This document shows, piece after piece, positions 18,812 to 27,075 of a stretch of 64,000 bases of DNA. Position 1 is the first letter of the stretch; each line of letters starts with the position of its first letter. The position numbers and the translations under genes were made by a program. The DNA is taken from NCBI GenBank assembly GCA_937950325.1, contig CALFDJ010000036.1, positions 1 through 64,000 on the forward strand, in the 5' to 3' direction. The notes beneath the pieces are model-generated. The model searched no databases. It was given only the letters and a program-made list of their open reading frames with translations, and was not told the origin of the DNA. Source of the stretch: an uncultured Collinsella sp. (lineage in GTDB: Bacteria > Actinomycetota > Coriobacteriia > Coriobacteriales > Coriobacteriaceae).

Positions 18812-18844
18812 CCAGTCTTTTTGGGACGGGGCTAAAAAGACTGG
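18812..18844. repeat. short palindrome in a divergent promoter region
   Basis: CCAGTCTTTTT (18812-18822) pairs perfectly with AAAAAGACTGG (18834-18844) around the loop GGGACGGGGCT. It lies between the divergent ygiQ and DUF1275 genes. The GGGACGGGG word recurs at about 25776-25784, so it may be a dispersed element rather than an operator. Confidence 0.55.
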
Positions 18845-19026
18845 TGGAGTACACGAGCTGGCGGATCGGCGTGTCGATGCGGGTGTTGTTTGTTTCCAGA
18901 CTGTGTATCCCTGTGTCGAAGGGGTCGTCTCGCGCGCACGCCATGTTGTCAATGGGTTACAGTATGAACGGCGGCTATGTTTCCGCCAACGCACGAGAGA
19001 GTCGTCAACAAGGAGGATGCACGACG

Positions 19027-19743
19027 ATGCAGCGTGCCAAACAGATATCGGAGTCTATTGAGCTGGGCATCATCTTGGCGCTCGCCGGTGGCTTTATGGA
19101 CGTGTATTCGTACATTGGGCGCGACCATGTTTTCGCCAACGCGCAAACAGGCAACATCCTGCTCGTGGGAGTGAGCATCTCGGAGGGCAACTGGGCACTT
19201 GCGGGGCGCTACTTCTTCCCTGTGGTGTCGTTTGCCGTGGGTATTATGCTTGCCGATCTGGTACACGAGCGGTTTGGCAGCGTGATCCACTGGCGTCAGG
19301 TGACGGTGTTCTTTGAAGCCGTCATCTTGCTGGGCGTGAGCTTTATCCCCGGTGGCGGTTACAACCTGCTCGCCAACTGCCTCACCTCTTTTGCCTGCGG
19401 CATGCAAGTCGAGAGCTTCCGCAAGATCCACGGTCACGGCATCGCTACGACCATGTGCATCGGCAACTTGCGCAACGCGCTGCAAAACGTGGACGATTAC
19501 ATCATCACCCACAGGCGCGGCTTTTTGGAAAACGGCCTGCTGTACTTTGGCGTGATCTTTACCTTTGTGTTTGGCGCCGTGTTGGGCAACTGGTGTATTG
19601 AACGCATGGGCCTGCATGCCATCGTCGTGGCGAGCTTGCTGCTGTTTGTCGCGTTTGCCATCATGTTCATCGACCGCGAGCGCGACTTGCGCTTACGCTG
19701 GAAGGTTGCGGCCGAGGCTTGGAAAGAGGGCTGCCGAAAGTAA
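19027..19743 (+). CDS. YoaK/DUF1275-family membrane protein
   Basis: This 238-residue protein has about six membrane segments. ALAGGFMDVYSYIGRDHVFANAQTGNILLVG is the characteristic opening of the DUF1275 (YoaK) family, of which I quote only the start and end here as ALAGGFMDVYSY and QTGNILL. FACGMQVESFRKI and TMCIGNLRNAL in the middle also fit. The family has no established biochemical role. ATG 19027 has AGGAGG 10 bases ahead; an open frame continues upstream but without a ribosome-binding site. It is a single-gene unit followed by a strong terminator. Confidence 0.85.
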   Translation: MQRAKQISESIELGIILALAGGFMDVYSYIGRDHVFANAQTGNILLVGVSISEGNWALAGRYFFPVVSFAVGIMLADLVHERFGSVIHWRQVTVFFEAVILLGVSFIPGGGYNLLANCLTSFACGMQVESFRKIHGHGIATTMCIGNLRNALQNVDDYIITHRRGFLENGLLYFGVIFTFVFGAVLGNWCIERMGLHAIVVASLLLFVAFAIMFIDRERDLRLRWKVAAEAWKEGCRK

Positions 19744-19747
19744 CCGA

Positions 19748-19785
19748 TTGCGGCAAAGGGGCTGTTCCTTTGCCGCAATATTTTT
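19748..19785 (+). terminator. intrinsic terminator
   Basis: TTGCGGCAAAGG (19748-19759) pairs perfectly with CCTTTGCCGCAA (19767-19778), followed by TATTTTT. It starts 5 bases after the DUF1275 stop codon. Confidence 0.9.
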
Positions 19786-19795
19786 CATCATCTGT

Positions 19796-19853
19796 TGAAA
19801 CGCTTTAACACTTTTGACGTTCTCACGCGTTTTTTGTTTCAAAAGCGTTAGGA
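19796..19853 (+). promoter_or_regulatory. inverted operator-like sites in the fucO promoter region
   Basis: AACGCTTT within TGAAACGCTTTAACA (19796-19810) is repeated inverted as AAAGCGTT within 19837-19853. A TTGACG box (19814-19819) lies between them. The symmetric AACGCTTT half-sites resemble LacI/CcpA-type operators. No -10 element is clear, so the exact promoter is unsure. Confidence 0.4.
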
Positions 19854-19908
19854 TGGGACTTATAGCGCGGGGCGTAATGGGTGCCCCGCACACGATGGGA
19901 GGCTATCA

Positions 19909-21075
19909 ATGGCTAATCGTTTCGTTCTCAATACCATCTCTTATCATGGTTCCGGCGCCATCAAGGAGATCCCCGGCGAGCTCCAGCGTCGCGGCTACAA
20001 GAAGATCTTCGTCTGCTCCGACCCCGATCTGGTCAAGTTTGGCGTTACCGCTAAGGTGACCGATGAGCTCGATGCCGCCGGCATCGCTTGGAGCCTCTAC
20101 TCCGAGATCAAGCCCAACCCCACCATCCAGAACGTCAAGGACGGCGTCGAGGCCTTCAAGGCCGCCGAGGCTGACGCTATCGTGACCATTGGTGGCGGCT
20201 CCTCCATGGACACCGCTAAGGCCATCGGCATTATTATCAACAACCCCGAGTTCGCCGATGTCCGCAGCCTCGAGGGCGTTGCTCCCACTAAGAACCACGC
20301 CGTGTTCACCATCGCCGTGCCGACGACCGCCGGTACCGCCGCTGAGGTGACCATCAACTACGTCATCACCGACCCCGAGAAGGTCCGCAAGTTCGTGTGC
20401 GTCGACACCAACGATGCCCCCGAGGTTGCTGTCGTCGATCCCGACATGATGGCTTCCATGCCTGCCGGCCTGACCGCTTCCACTGGCATGGACGCTCTGA
20501 CCCACGCCATCGAGGGCTACACCACCAAGGGCGCTTGGGAGCTCTCCGACATGTTCCACTTTGAGGCTATTAAGCTGATCAGCGAGAACCTGCGCGACTC
20601 TGTCGCCGAGGCCAAGTCCGGTCAGCCCGGCTCCGGCCGCGAGGGCATGGCTCTTGGCCAGTATGTCGCCGGCATGGGCTTCTCCAATGTTGGCCTGGGC
20701 ATCGACCACGCCATGGCTCACACCCTGTCCGCTCACTACGACACCCCGCACGGCGTCGCCTGCGCCATGCTGCTGCCGATTGCCATGGAGTTCAACAAGC
20801 CGGTTTGCGCCGAGCGCCTGGCCAAGGTTGCCGTTGCCATGGGCGTTGACACCACGGGCATGAGCACCGACGAGGCCGCCGACGCCGCCATCGCCGCCGT
20901 CAAGCAGCTCTCCGCCGACGTGAACATCCCGCACGTCTGCGAGGCCATGAAGGCTGACGAGATCGAGGTCCTGGCCAAGGACGCCATGGCCGACGCCTGC
21001 TTCCCGGGTAACCCGCGCGAGGCGACGCTCGACGACGTCATCGAGCTCTTCAAGAAGATCTGCCCGGCTGCCTAG
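19909..21075 (+). CDS. fucO: iron-containing alcohol dehydrogenase, lactaldehyde reductase type
   Basis: This 388-residue group III alcohol dehydrogenase would reduce L-lactaldehyde to 1,2-propanediol with NADH, or an equivalent aldehyde. It matches FucO along its length: AIGIIINNPEFADVRSLEG, IPTTAGTAAEVTINY-like VPTTAGTAAEVTINY, and QYVAGMGFSNVGLG. Metal ligands are visible as D and H in GMDALTHAIEGY and two histidines in IDHAMAH and DTPHGVACA. Codon use is strongly biased to C-ending codons, which suggests high expression. GGGAGG precedes ATG 19909 by about 8 bases. It is monocistronic, with a terminator after it. No fucose or rhamnose catabolic genes lie in the window, so the in vivo substrate is uncertain. 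Confidence 0.88.
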   Translation: MANRFVLNTISYHGSGAIKEIPGELQRRGYKKIFVCSDPDLVKFGVTAKVTDELDAAGIAWSLYSEIKPNPTIQNVKDGVEAFKAAEADAIVTIGGGSSMDTAKAIGIIINNPEFADVRSLEGVAPTKNHAVFTIAVPTTAGTAAEVTINYVITDPEKVRKFVCVDTNDAPEVAVVDPDMMASMPAGLTASTGMDALTHAIEGYTTKGAWELSDMFHFEAIKLISENLRDSVAEAKSGQPGSGREGMALGQYVAGMGFSNVGLGIDHAMAHTLSAHYDTPHGVACAMLLPIAMEFNKPVCAERLAKVAVAMGVDTTGMSTDEAADAAIAAVKQLSADVNIPHVCEAMKADEIEVLAKDAMADACFPGNPREATLDDVIELFKKICPAA

Positions 21076-21132
21076 CCTCGTTTGGTGTTCTTTCGCCTGT
21101 AGGTGTGCGGTCGCTTTTTGACTTGCCGCTGG

Positions 21133-21163
21133 CCCCGCCGTGCTACGCACGGCGGGGCTTTTT
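21133..21163 (+). terminator. intrinsic terminator of fucO
   Basis: CCCCGCCGTG (21133-21142) pairs perfectly with CACGGCGGGG (21148-21157) and is followed by CTTTTT. Confidence 0.93.
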
Positions 21164-21682
21164 GTGCTGCGTCGATGCCCTGAGGCGGACAAAACCAAGG
21201 CGTACTGCCCGCTGCGGATAGGTGGTGCACTTCCCTGCGTGCATTTTTGGGAGTATTCAACAAGCTCTTAAAAATGCATAACGTTGTGAATGGGCGGTAG
21301 TGATCCGCAGGCGCCCATCGACAGCCATTGTGGGCGGGCTATCGATGAGTGGAGGGGGTTGTTACTGAGTTTCTGCTTTGCGACGACCTGCAACACTGCT
21401 GTAACCGCGTCGTTTTGTCGTTCGTGATGGGGCCGTTGGGGCCCACGGTGCTGAATACTCCGTTTTTTGCACGGTCCAAGGTGGGGCACCCTGAGACGAA
21501 GCAAAAAGATGCCTCATTTCTATGCAAATACCAATAGGATTTATGCAAGATTGAGATTGTAAACCGTGCACGTGCACAAAACCGGTGCGGGGACGTCTGG
21601 AGGCGGCTCGGCTCCTGGGGCATTGCACGTGCAGAACGGTTAAAATCGGGACTCGGTCTTAGTTTTACTTGGAAGGATGCAT
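21164..21682. other. 519-base non-coding gap with structured repeats
   Basis: No credible gene is present: the open frames are short, lack ribosome-binding sites and have no recognisable composition. A 14-bp RNA hairpin is possible between 21240-21253 and 21265-21278 (two G-U pairs, 11-base loop). The word TGAATACTCC occurs at 21452-21461 and inverted at 21250-21259; both sites extend over 21 bases and end in TGCAC. CACGTGCA-type palindromes occur near 21570 and 21625. It could hold an untranslated leader of the M42 peptidase gene or a small RNA. Confidence 0.4.
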
Positions 21683-22726
21683 ATGACTTCTAATATTGAT
21701 GCTTCTCTAGAGGAGACGCTCTCCTATATCGCAGGACAGCTTAAGACGCTGACTTCTATTGCTTCGCCTACCGGCTATACCCGTGCGGCGACTGATTATC
21801 TGATGGAGACCCTGCGCGATATGGGGTTTGGGCCTGAGCGTTCTAATAAGGGTAACGTGCTCGTTGAGCTTGGCGGCGAGGGCGAGCCGCTCGTACTGGC
21901 GAGCCATGTCGATACCCTAGGCGCCATGGTGCGTTCCATTAAGGACAATGGCCGCCTGCGCCCCACGACGCTCGGTGGGCATCAGTGGTCTACGGCCGAT
22001 GGCGAGAACTGCACCGTCTACACGCGCGACGGCAATGTCTACACGGGCGTGGTTCTTAACACCGAGCCTTCGGCGCACGTGGCCGACGAGCCGGTCAAGA
22101 CCATCGAGAAGAACATGGAGATCTTGCTCGACGAGAACGTCGACAGCAAGGACGATGTGCTCGAGCTGGGTATTCAGACCGGCGACATCATCGCTATGGA
22201 TCCTCGCACGACGGTGACGGAGAGCGGCTACATTAAGAGCCGCTTCCTGGATGACAAGCTATCGGCCGCCATTTTGTTGGGCTTGGCGCGTGCCGTCGCC
22301 GCTGGCGAGGTGACGCTTTCGCGTAAGGTTTCGCTGCTCTTTACCGTGTACGAGGAGGTGGGCCACGGCGGCGCCTTCGTGCCGGCCGACACGCGCGAGA
22401 TGATCAGCGTTGACATGGGCTGCGTGGGCGACGACCTAGGCTGCACCGAGCACATGGTGTCGATCTGCGCCAAGGATTCGGGCGGTCCGTACAACTACGA
22501 CCTGGTGACGGCGCTGTCCAATATCGCGCGCGAGCTTGAGCTCGATTACGCTATCGACGTGTATCCGCATTACGGTTCGGACGTCGAAGCCACGCTCTCT
22601 GCCGGCTACGACATTCGCCATGGTCTGATCGGCCCCGGCGTGTATGCGAGCCACAACTACGAGCGTAGCCACATGGACGGCGTGCGCAACACCTTCGAGC
22701 TCGTCCGCGCCTACGTACAGCGCTAG
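21683..22726 (+). CDS. M42-family metallopeptidase (aminopeptidase)
   Basis: This 347-residue zinc aminopeptidase is of the glutamyl-aminopeptidase/FrvX/tetrahedral (TET) type. Metal and catalytic residues are visible in order: ASHVDT (His, Asp), FLDDKLSA (bridging Asp), YEEVGHGG (catalytic Glu and ligand Glu), VDMG (Asp) and ASHNYERSH (last His). The family degrades short peptides in the cytoplasm as large oligomers. ATG 21683 was chosen because GGAAGG lies 7 bases upstream; ATG 21677 is too close to it. It is convergent with mnmA; a GC hairpin and a long palindrome lie between them. Confidence 0.9.
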   Translation: MTSNIDASLEETLSYIAGQLKTLTSIASPTGYTRAATDYLMETLRDMGFGPERSNKGNVLVELGGEGEPLVLASHVDTLGAMVRSIKDNGRLRPTTLGGHQWSTADGENCTVYTRDGNVYTGVVLNTEPSAHVADEPVKTIEKNMEILLDENVDSKDDVLELGIQTGDIIAMDPRTTVTESGYIKSRFLDDKLSAAILLGLARAVAAGEVTLSRKVSLLFTVYEEVGHGGAFVPADTREMISVDMGCVGDDLGCTEHMVSICAKDSGGPYNYDLVTALSNIARELELDYAIDVYPHYGSDVEATLSAGYDIRHGLIGPGVYASHNYERSHMDGVRNTFELVRAYVQR

Positions 22727-22734
22727 CGATGCAG

Positions 22735-22770
22735 CGGCCTCGGCTGATACGGCAGTACCGACCGAGGCCG
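22735..22770 (+). terminator. GC hairpin after the M42 peptidase gene
   Basis: CGGCCTCGG (22735-22743) pairs with CCGAGGCCG (22762-22770) across 18 bases, followed by TCCTCTCT. The U-tract is poor, so this is a weak terminator; the palindrome just downstream may help. Confidence 0.5.
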
Positions 22771-22781
22771 TCCTCTCTAAG

Positions 22782-22844
22782 TTGCGGTGAAATAGGGACT
22801 GTTTGGCGGTTTTAAACGCTTAAACAGTCCCTATTTCACCGCAA
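22782..22844. repeat. long perfect palindrome, family member 1
   Basis: The 23-base arm 22782-22804 is perfectly complementary to 22822-22844, with a 17-base loop. It begins TTGCGGTGAAATAGGGACTG. It sits between the convergent M42 peptidase and mnmA genes. A second member with the same arm length and the same loop length is at 33821-33883. The two differ by one base pair that changes on both arms, so pairing is kept. Confidence 0.85.
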
Positions 22845-22862
22845 TTTATGAAGGGGATGGGG

Positions 22863-23963
22863 CTACTTAAGTGCGCCGGTCACCGTGCCGCCGCCGAGGA
22901 CGATGTCGCCGCGGTAGACGACGACTGCCTGGCCGGGGGCGATGGCTCGCTGCGGCTCGTCAAAGGTCAGCAGCATTTGTCCGTCGGCGCCACGTGTAAG
23001 GGTCGCCGCCTGGTCCTTTTGACGGTAGCGGTACTTGGCACCCACGCGAATGCCGCCGGCATTGAGCTCGGCCTCCATGCGCTCTGCCGGCGCGCTCCAA
23101 ATCCAGTCGTTGGCCGTGAGCGCTGTGGCAGCCAGGTCCTCGGCTTCGCCCAGATGCACGGTGTTGCTGGCGGCGTCGACGCCCGTTACGTACACGGGAT
23201 GCGCCATCGCGACGCCCAGGCCCTTGCGTTGGCCGATGGTATAGCGCAGCGTGCCGTTGTGGCGTCCGACCACGCTGCCGTCGCGCCATACGATATCGCC
23301 CGGCGTAGTGGGATGTCCGCACCGACGCTCGATATAGCCCGCGTAGTCGCCGTCAGGAATAAAGCAGATGTCCTCGCTTTCGGCCTTCTTGGCGTTGATG
23401 AAGCCCTGCTCGGCGGCAATGCGGCGCACATCGTGCTCCTTGTCCAGGCCTGCCAGCGGAAAGATCGTGCGCGACAGTCGTTCTTGCGTGAGCGAATACA
23501 AAAAGTAACTCTGGTCCTTTTTGGGGTCCTCGCCGCGATGCAGCTGCCAGGTGCCGTCGGGCGCCTGGCTCGTTTTGGCATAGTGGCCCGTGGCGATGAA
23601 GTCGCAGCCCATGTCGAGTGCCGCATCGAGCAGCGCGCCAAACTTAACATGGCGGTTGCAGATGATGCACGGATTGGGCGTCAACCCTTCCTGGTAGGCA
23701 GTCGCGAAGCGCTCGATAACGTTGCGGTCGAAGGTCTGCTGCAGGTCGAGCACATGGTGGGGTATCCCCAGACGATCGGCGACGGCCTTTGCATCGGCGA
23801 TGTCGCGGTCGACCTTACTCATGCCCGCGATGGGATCGGGCGCGGGGCAGGTGAGGCGCATGGTGGCACCGACACATTCGTAACCCTGACTTTTGAGCAG
23901 ATACGCGGTCACGCTGGAATCGACGCCGCCGCTCATGGCGACGAGCACGCGCTTATTGTGCAT
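22863..23963 (-). CDS. mnmA: tRNA 2-thiouridine(34) synthase
   Basis: This 366-residue enzyme adds sulfur to uridine 34 of Lys, Glu and Gln tRNAs, using ATP and a persulfide sulfur carrier. The ATP pyrophosphatase loop is SGGVDSS at 11-17. The catalytic cysteines are C102 in NPCIICN and C200 in SEDICFIP. GHYAK and KKDQSYFLY are also conserved. Length and order are standard. It is transcribed away from cysK in the same direction, 181 bases downstream, with a terminator between them, so it probably has its own promoter. Confidence 0.96.
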   Translation of the reverse strand: MHNKRVLVAMSGGVDSSVTAYLLKSQGYECVGATMRLTCPAPDPIAGMSKVDRDIADAKAVADRLGIPHHVLDLQQTFDRNVIERFATAYQEGLTPNPCIICNRHVKFGALLDAALDMGCDFIATGHYAKTSQAPDGTWQLHRGEDPKKDQSYFLYSLTQERLSRTIFPLAGLDKEHDVRRIAAEQGFINAKKAESEDICFIPDGDYAGYIERRCGHPTTPGDIVWRDGSVVGRHNGTLRYTIGQRKGLGVAMAHPVYVTGVDAASNTVHLGEAEDLAATALTANDWIWSAPAERMEAELNAGGIRVGAKYRYRQKDQAATLTRGADGQMLLTFDEPQRAIAPGQAVVVYRGDIVLGGGTVTGALK

Positions 23964-23990
23964 GGGGAGGTTCTCCTTGGTGGCATGTGG

Positions 23991-24031
23991 CCAAAAAAGA
24001 AAAGCGGCGCGGGAGGCTGGTTCCGCGCCGC
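23991..24031 (-). terminator. intrinsic terminator of cysK
   Basis: GCGGCGCGG pairs with CCGCGCCGC (plus coordinates 24004-24012 and 24023-24031). Read on the minus strand it is followed by TTTTCTTTTTT (23993-24003). Confidence 0.88.
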
Positions 24032-24144
24032 AGACATTGTAGCAAGTTCGGGCGTCCTGTGGGACACCCTGTTGGGATGAGCTCAGGCTGCCAGAAGAGA
24101 GGGGAGACCGGCGTGCCTTGGACTCGTTCTAAGAACGAGAAGCT

Positions 24145-25083
<939 letters not shown>

Positions 25084-25190
25084 GGTGAACCTCCAAAGTG
25101 TTCAAATGACTGGATACCGTGTGGTTTTACGGTGTGTGTAGCAGCGGAACCCACAAACCTTATGGGTTGTTCGTTTTGCTGTTGGCAAGC

Positions 25191-25219
25191 ATAGTAGACA
25201 GTAAAGCCTAGTAACGCAA
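25191..25219 (-). promoter_or_regulatory. cysK promoter
   Basis: On the minus strand, TTGCGT (25214-25219) and TACTAT (25191-25196) are exactly 17 bases apart. The roughly 100-base leader that follows contains AACCCA/TGGGTT (25148-25153 with 25163-25168), a small hairpin. The plus-strand TAGAAT at 25295-25300 may be the -10 element for the divergent regulator. Confidence 0.6.
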
Positions 25220-25336
25220 TAGGAAATAGAAGATTATTACGAGTCGATTAACCATCTTGACCGGAACGGGTATTTTCAAAACCAATTTTTCGGCTAGAAT
25301 TTCTACGGACTAAATGACCGAAAGGCAGCACTATAC

Positions 25337-25765
25337 ATGTTGGTTTCTACTAAGGGCAGATATGCCCTGCGCGTTATGGTCGACCTGGCCGAGCACCAGG
25401 CGGCCGGCCGCATCCCGCTCAAAGAGATCGCGGCGCGACAGGGGATTTCCGAGAAATATCTCGAGAACATCTTGGCTACGCTCGTGCGCGCCAACATGCT
25501 TTCGGGCATGCGTGGCAAGGGCGGCGGCTATGTGCTCACGCGCCCGCCCGAGCAGTACACGGTGGGCGAGATCCTGCGCCTGACCGAGGGCAGTCTGGCG
25601 CCGGTCGCCTGCCTGGATGGCGACTGCAAGGGCTGCTCGCGTTCGGATGAGTGCCCCACGCTCGACGTGTGGAAGAACCTGGACAAGCTCATCAACGACT
25701 ACCTCGACGGTGTGACGCTTGATCAACTTGTCGCTCCCAACCATGGCTACGACTACGTCATCTAA
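25337..25765 (+). CDS. Rrf2-family transcriptional regulator
   Basis: This 142-residue winged-helix regulator starts MLVSTKGRYALRVMVDLAEH, shortened here to its hallmark KGRYALRVMVDLA. The recognition region EKYLENILATLVRANML and the wing GKGGGYVL are typical. Four cysteines (C92, C97, C100, C106) sit where IscR carries its [2Fe-2S] ligands, so an iron-sulfur or redox sensor is likely. It is divergent from cysK and may control it as CymR does, or control iron-sulfur assembly as IscR does; no isc or suf genes lie here. The upstream gap is unusually AT-rich. Confidence 0.9.
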   Translation: MLVSTKGRYALRVMVDLAEHQAAGRIPLKEIAARQGISEKYLENILATLVRANMLSGMRGKGGGYVLTRPPEQYTVGEILRLTEGSLAPVACLDGDCKGCSRSDECPTLDVWKNLDKLINDYLDGVTLDQLVAPNHGYDYVI

Positions 25766-25833
25766 CCCACACCTGCATTTGGGGACGGGGTGGAAATGGT
25801 AGATTCTCTCGCCCTTTGAGACTTGAAAAATAA

Positions 25834-25870
25834 GAAGGCCGCCCATTTTTGCGATGGGCGGCCTTCGTTT
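25834..25870. terminator. bidirectional terminator
   Basis: GAAGGCCGCCCAT (25834-25846) pairs perfectly with ATGGGCGGCCTTC (25854-25866), followed by GTTTT. On the minus strand the preceding AAAAATAA gives a U-tract, so it also serves the convergent membrane-protein gene. Confidence 0.9.
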
Positions 25871-25902
25871 TGGGTCGATATGACGGTTCGTATTGAACAG
25901 TT

Positions 25903-26268
25903 CTAGCCCTCGGCGATGCTGTCGAGAATGCTGCGCATGACGGATACCAGGATGCTGCCCATAAAGGCCGATCCAAAGCTGGCGATGGAGATGCCCGCGC
26001 CCAGCAGATTGACCGACAGGTAGCTGGCCAGCTCGAGCATAAAGCTGTTGACTACGAGCTGAAAAATACCAAGCGTAATAATAGTGAGCGGCAGTGAGAT
26101 GACCGTCAGGAACGGCTTGACGAGCGAATCGACGATGTTGAGGAACAGTCCCACAAAGGCGAAACAGACCCAGGCCTCGGCAAAACCGAAGGGCTGGATG
26201 CCGGGGACGAGGAACGTGGCGATCGCGATGGCGATCGAAGTAAAGAGCCAGTTAAGCATAAAGCGCAT
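25903..26268 (-). CDS. YvlD/phage-holin-superfamily 4-TM membrane protein
   Basis: This 121-residue protein is almost entirely hydrophobic, with four predicted membrane segments. The stretch FVGLFLNIVDSLVKPFL followed by SLPLTIITLGIFQLVVNSFML matches the PF04020 (YvlD) family. Members are often labelled 'phage holin family', but nothing nearby is phage-related. YvlD-type proteins are associated with envelope-stress regulons in Bacillus; no function can be assigned here. The start ATG follows a GAAAGGACC sequence. It is a single gene convergent with the Rrf2 gene. Confidence 0.82.
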   Translation of the reverse strand: MRFMLNWLFTSIAIAIATFLVPGIQPFGFAEAWVCFAFVGLFLNIVDSLVKPFLTVISLPLTIITLGIFQLVVNSFMLELASYLSVNLLGAGISIASFGSAFMGSILVSVMRSILDSIAEG

Positions 26269-26592
26269 GGTAGGGGTCCTTTCTTGCGCGGGGAGAGTTG
26301 GCGTCGCGTGAAGCGGCTTGCGGCGGCGACCTAGATGGTTGCGCGGGCGCGCCGCGGTGTTTGGGCGCCCATTGTCTCAAATATTCGTGGAGCTTACGTG
26401 CGCATTCGGTTTCTAAACGGCGTTCGTCCTGAAAAACGCGCCGCTGGCAGAGAGTCTTGTCGCTTTAGTTTGGTGGTGTGCTACACTGCTACGGGCAAAA
26501 GCCACAGGCGTTGCCCTATTGCATAGAACGGGCGAACGATGCCCGATGTCAGTATCAACTTCGATGCCTTTTGGCGGGTTTGGCGGTGATCG
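26269..26592 (+). promoter_or_regulatory. upstream region and leader of yerC
   Basis: No gene is credible in these 324 bases. TACACT at 26482-26487 with TTGTCG at 26457-26462 (19-base spacer) may be a promoter. The leader that would follow holds two small hairpins: GGGCAA/TTGCCC (26493-26498 with 26511-26516) and CGGGC/GCCCG (26529-26533 with 26541-26545). Confidence 0.35.
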
Positions 26593-26892
26593 ATGAATAT
26601 CGAGAACATGTTTGACAAGCCTGATGTCAAGCAGCTGGTCCACGCATTTAGTCTTTTGGATGACGAGAAGGATATCCAAGCGTTTTTGACCGATATCTGC
26701 ACGCCGCGCGAGATTTGCGACCTTTCTCAACGTTTGCAGGTTGCGCGCTATTTGGACGAGGGCGAGCCTTATGTTGAGGTTCAGGCCCGTACCGGCGCTT
26801 CGTCCACCACGGTGAGCCGTGTGTCCAAGGCGCTCAACGGCGAGTACGGTGGCTACCGCAAGATCCTCATTAAACTGGAGGATGGCGAGTAG
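26593..26892 (+). CDS. yerC: YerC/YecD-family TrpR-like DNA-binding protein
   Basis: This 99-residue helical protein is of the TrpR superfamily. FLTDICTPREICDLSQRLQVARYL and TGASSTTVSRVSKAL form the helix-turn-helix core; the second part is the most conserved in YerC. It resembles the Trp repressor fold, but the ligand and targets of YerC proteins are not established to my knowledge. No tryptophan genes are nearby. It stands alone, with a terminator 24 bases after it and the AddB-like gene further downstream. Confidence 0.88.
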   Translation: MNIENMFDKPDVKQLVHAFSLLDDEKDIQAFLTDICTPREICDLSQRLQVARYLDEGEPYVEVQARTGASSTTVSRVSKALNGEYGGYRKILIKLEDGE

Positions 26893-26915
26893 GCCGCGCC
26901 AAAAACGAATTGTGC

Positions 26916-26946
26916 AAAACCGCTCTCCCGGGGGCGGTTTTTATAT
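26916..26946 (+). terminator. intrinsic terminator of yerC
   Basis: AAAACCGC (26916-26923) pairs with GCGGTTTT (26934-26941) around a GC-rich loop and runs on into TTTTTAT. Confidence 0.88.
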
Positions 26947-27075
26947 GCCCGCAATCGGCTGGTGCGTTGGGGTCAGGTTGCTTTGTACCAAAAGATGGAG
27001 CTGCGGTGGCAATGTGTCCGCTTGGGCGGGTAGGATGGATGCATTGATTATTGCGAACAGTTTGAGCGGAGGACC

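Noticed and set aside
22848..24080. A 410-codon plus-strand open frame opposite mnmA
   Set aside because: mnmA has the full set of catalytic motifs on the minus strand; the plus frame has no ribosome-binding site or domain.
25903..26268. Phage remnant, because of the 'holin' family name
   Set aside because: The family is a general membrane-protein family; there are no phage genes, integrase or attachment sites around it.
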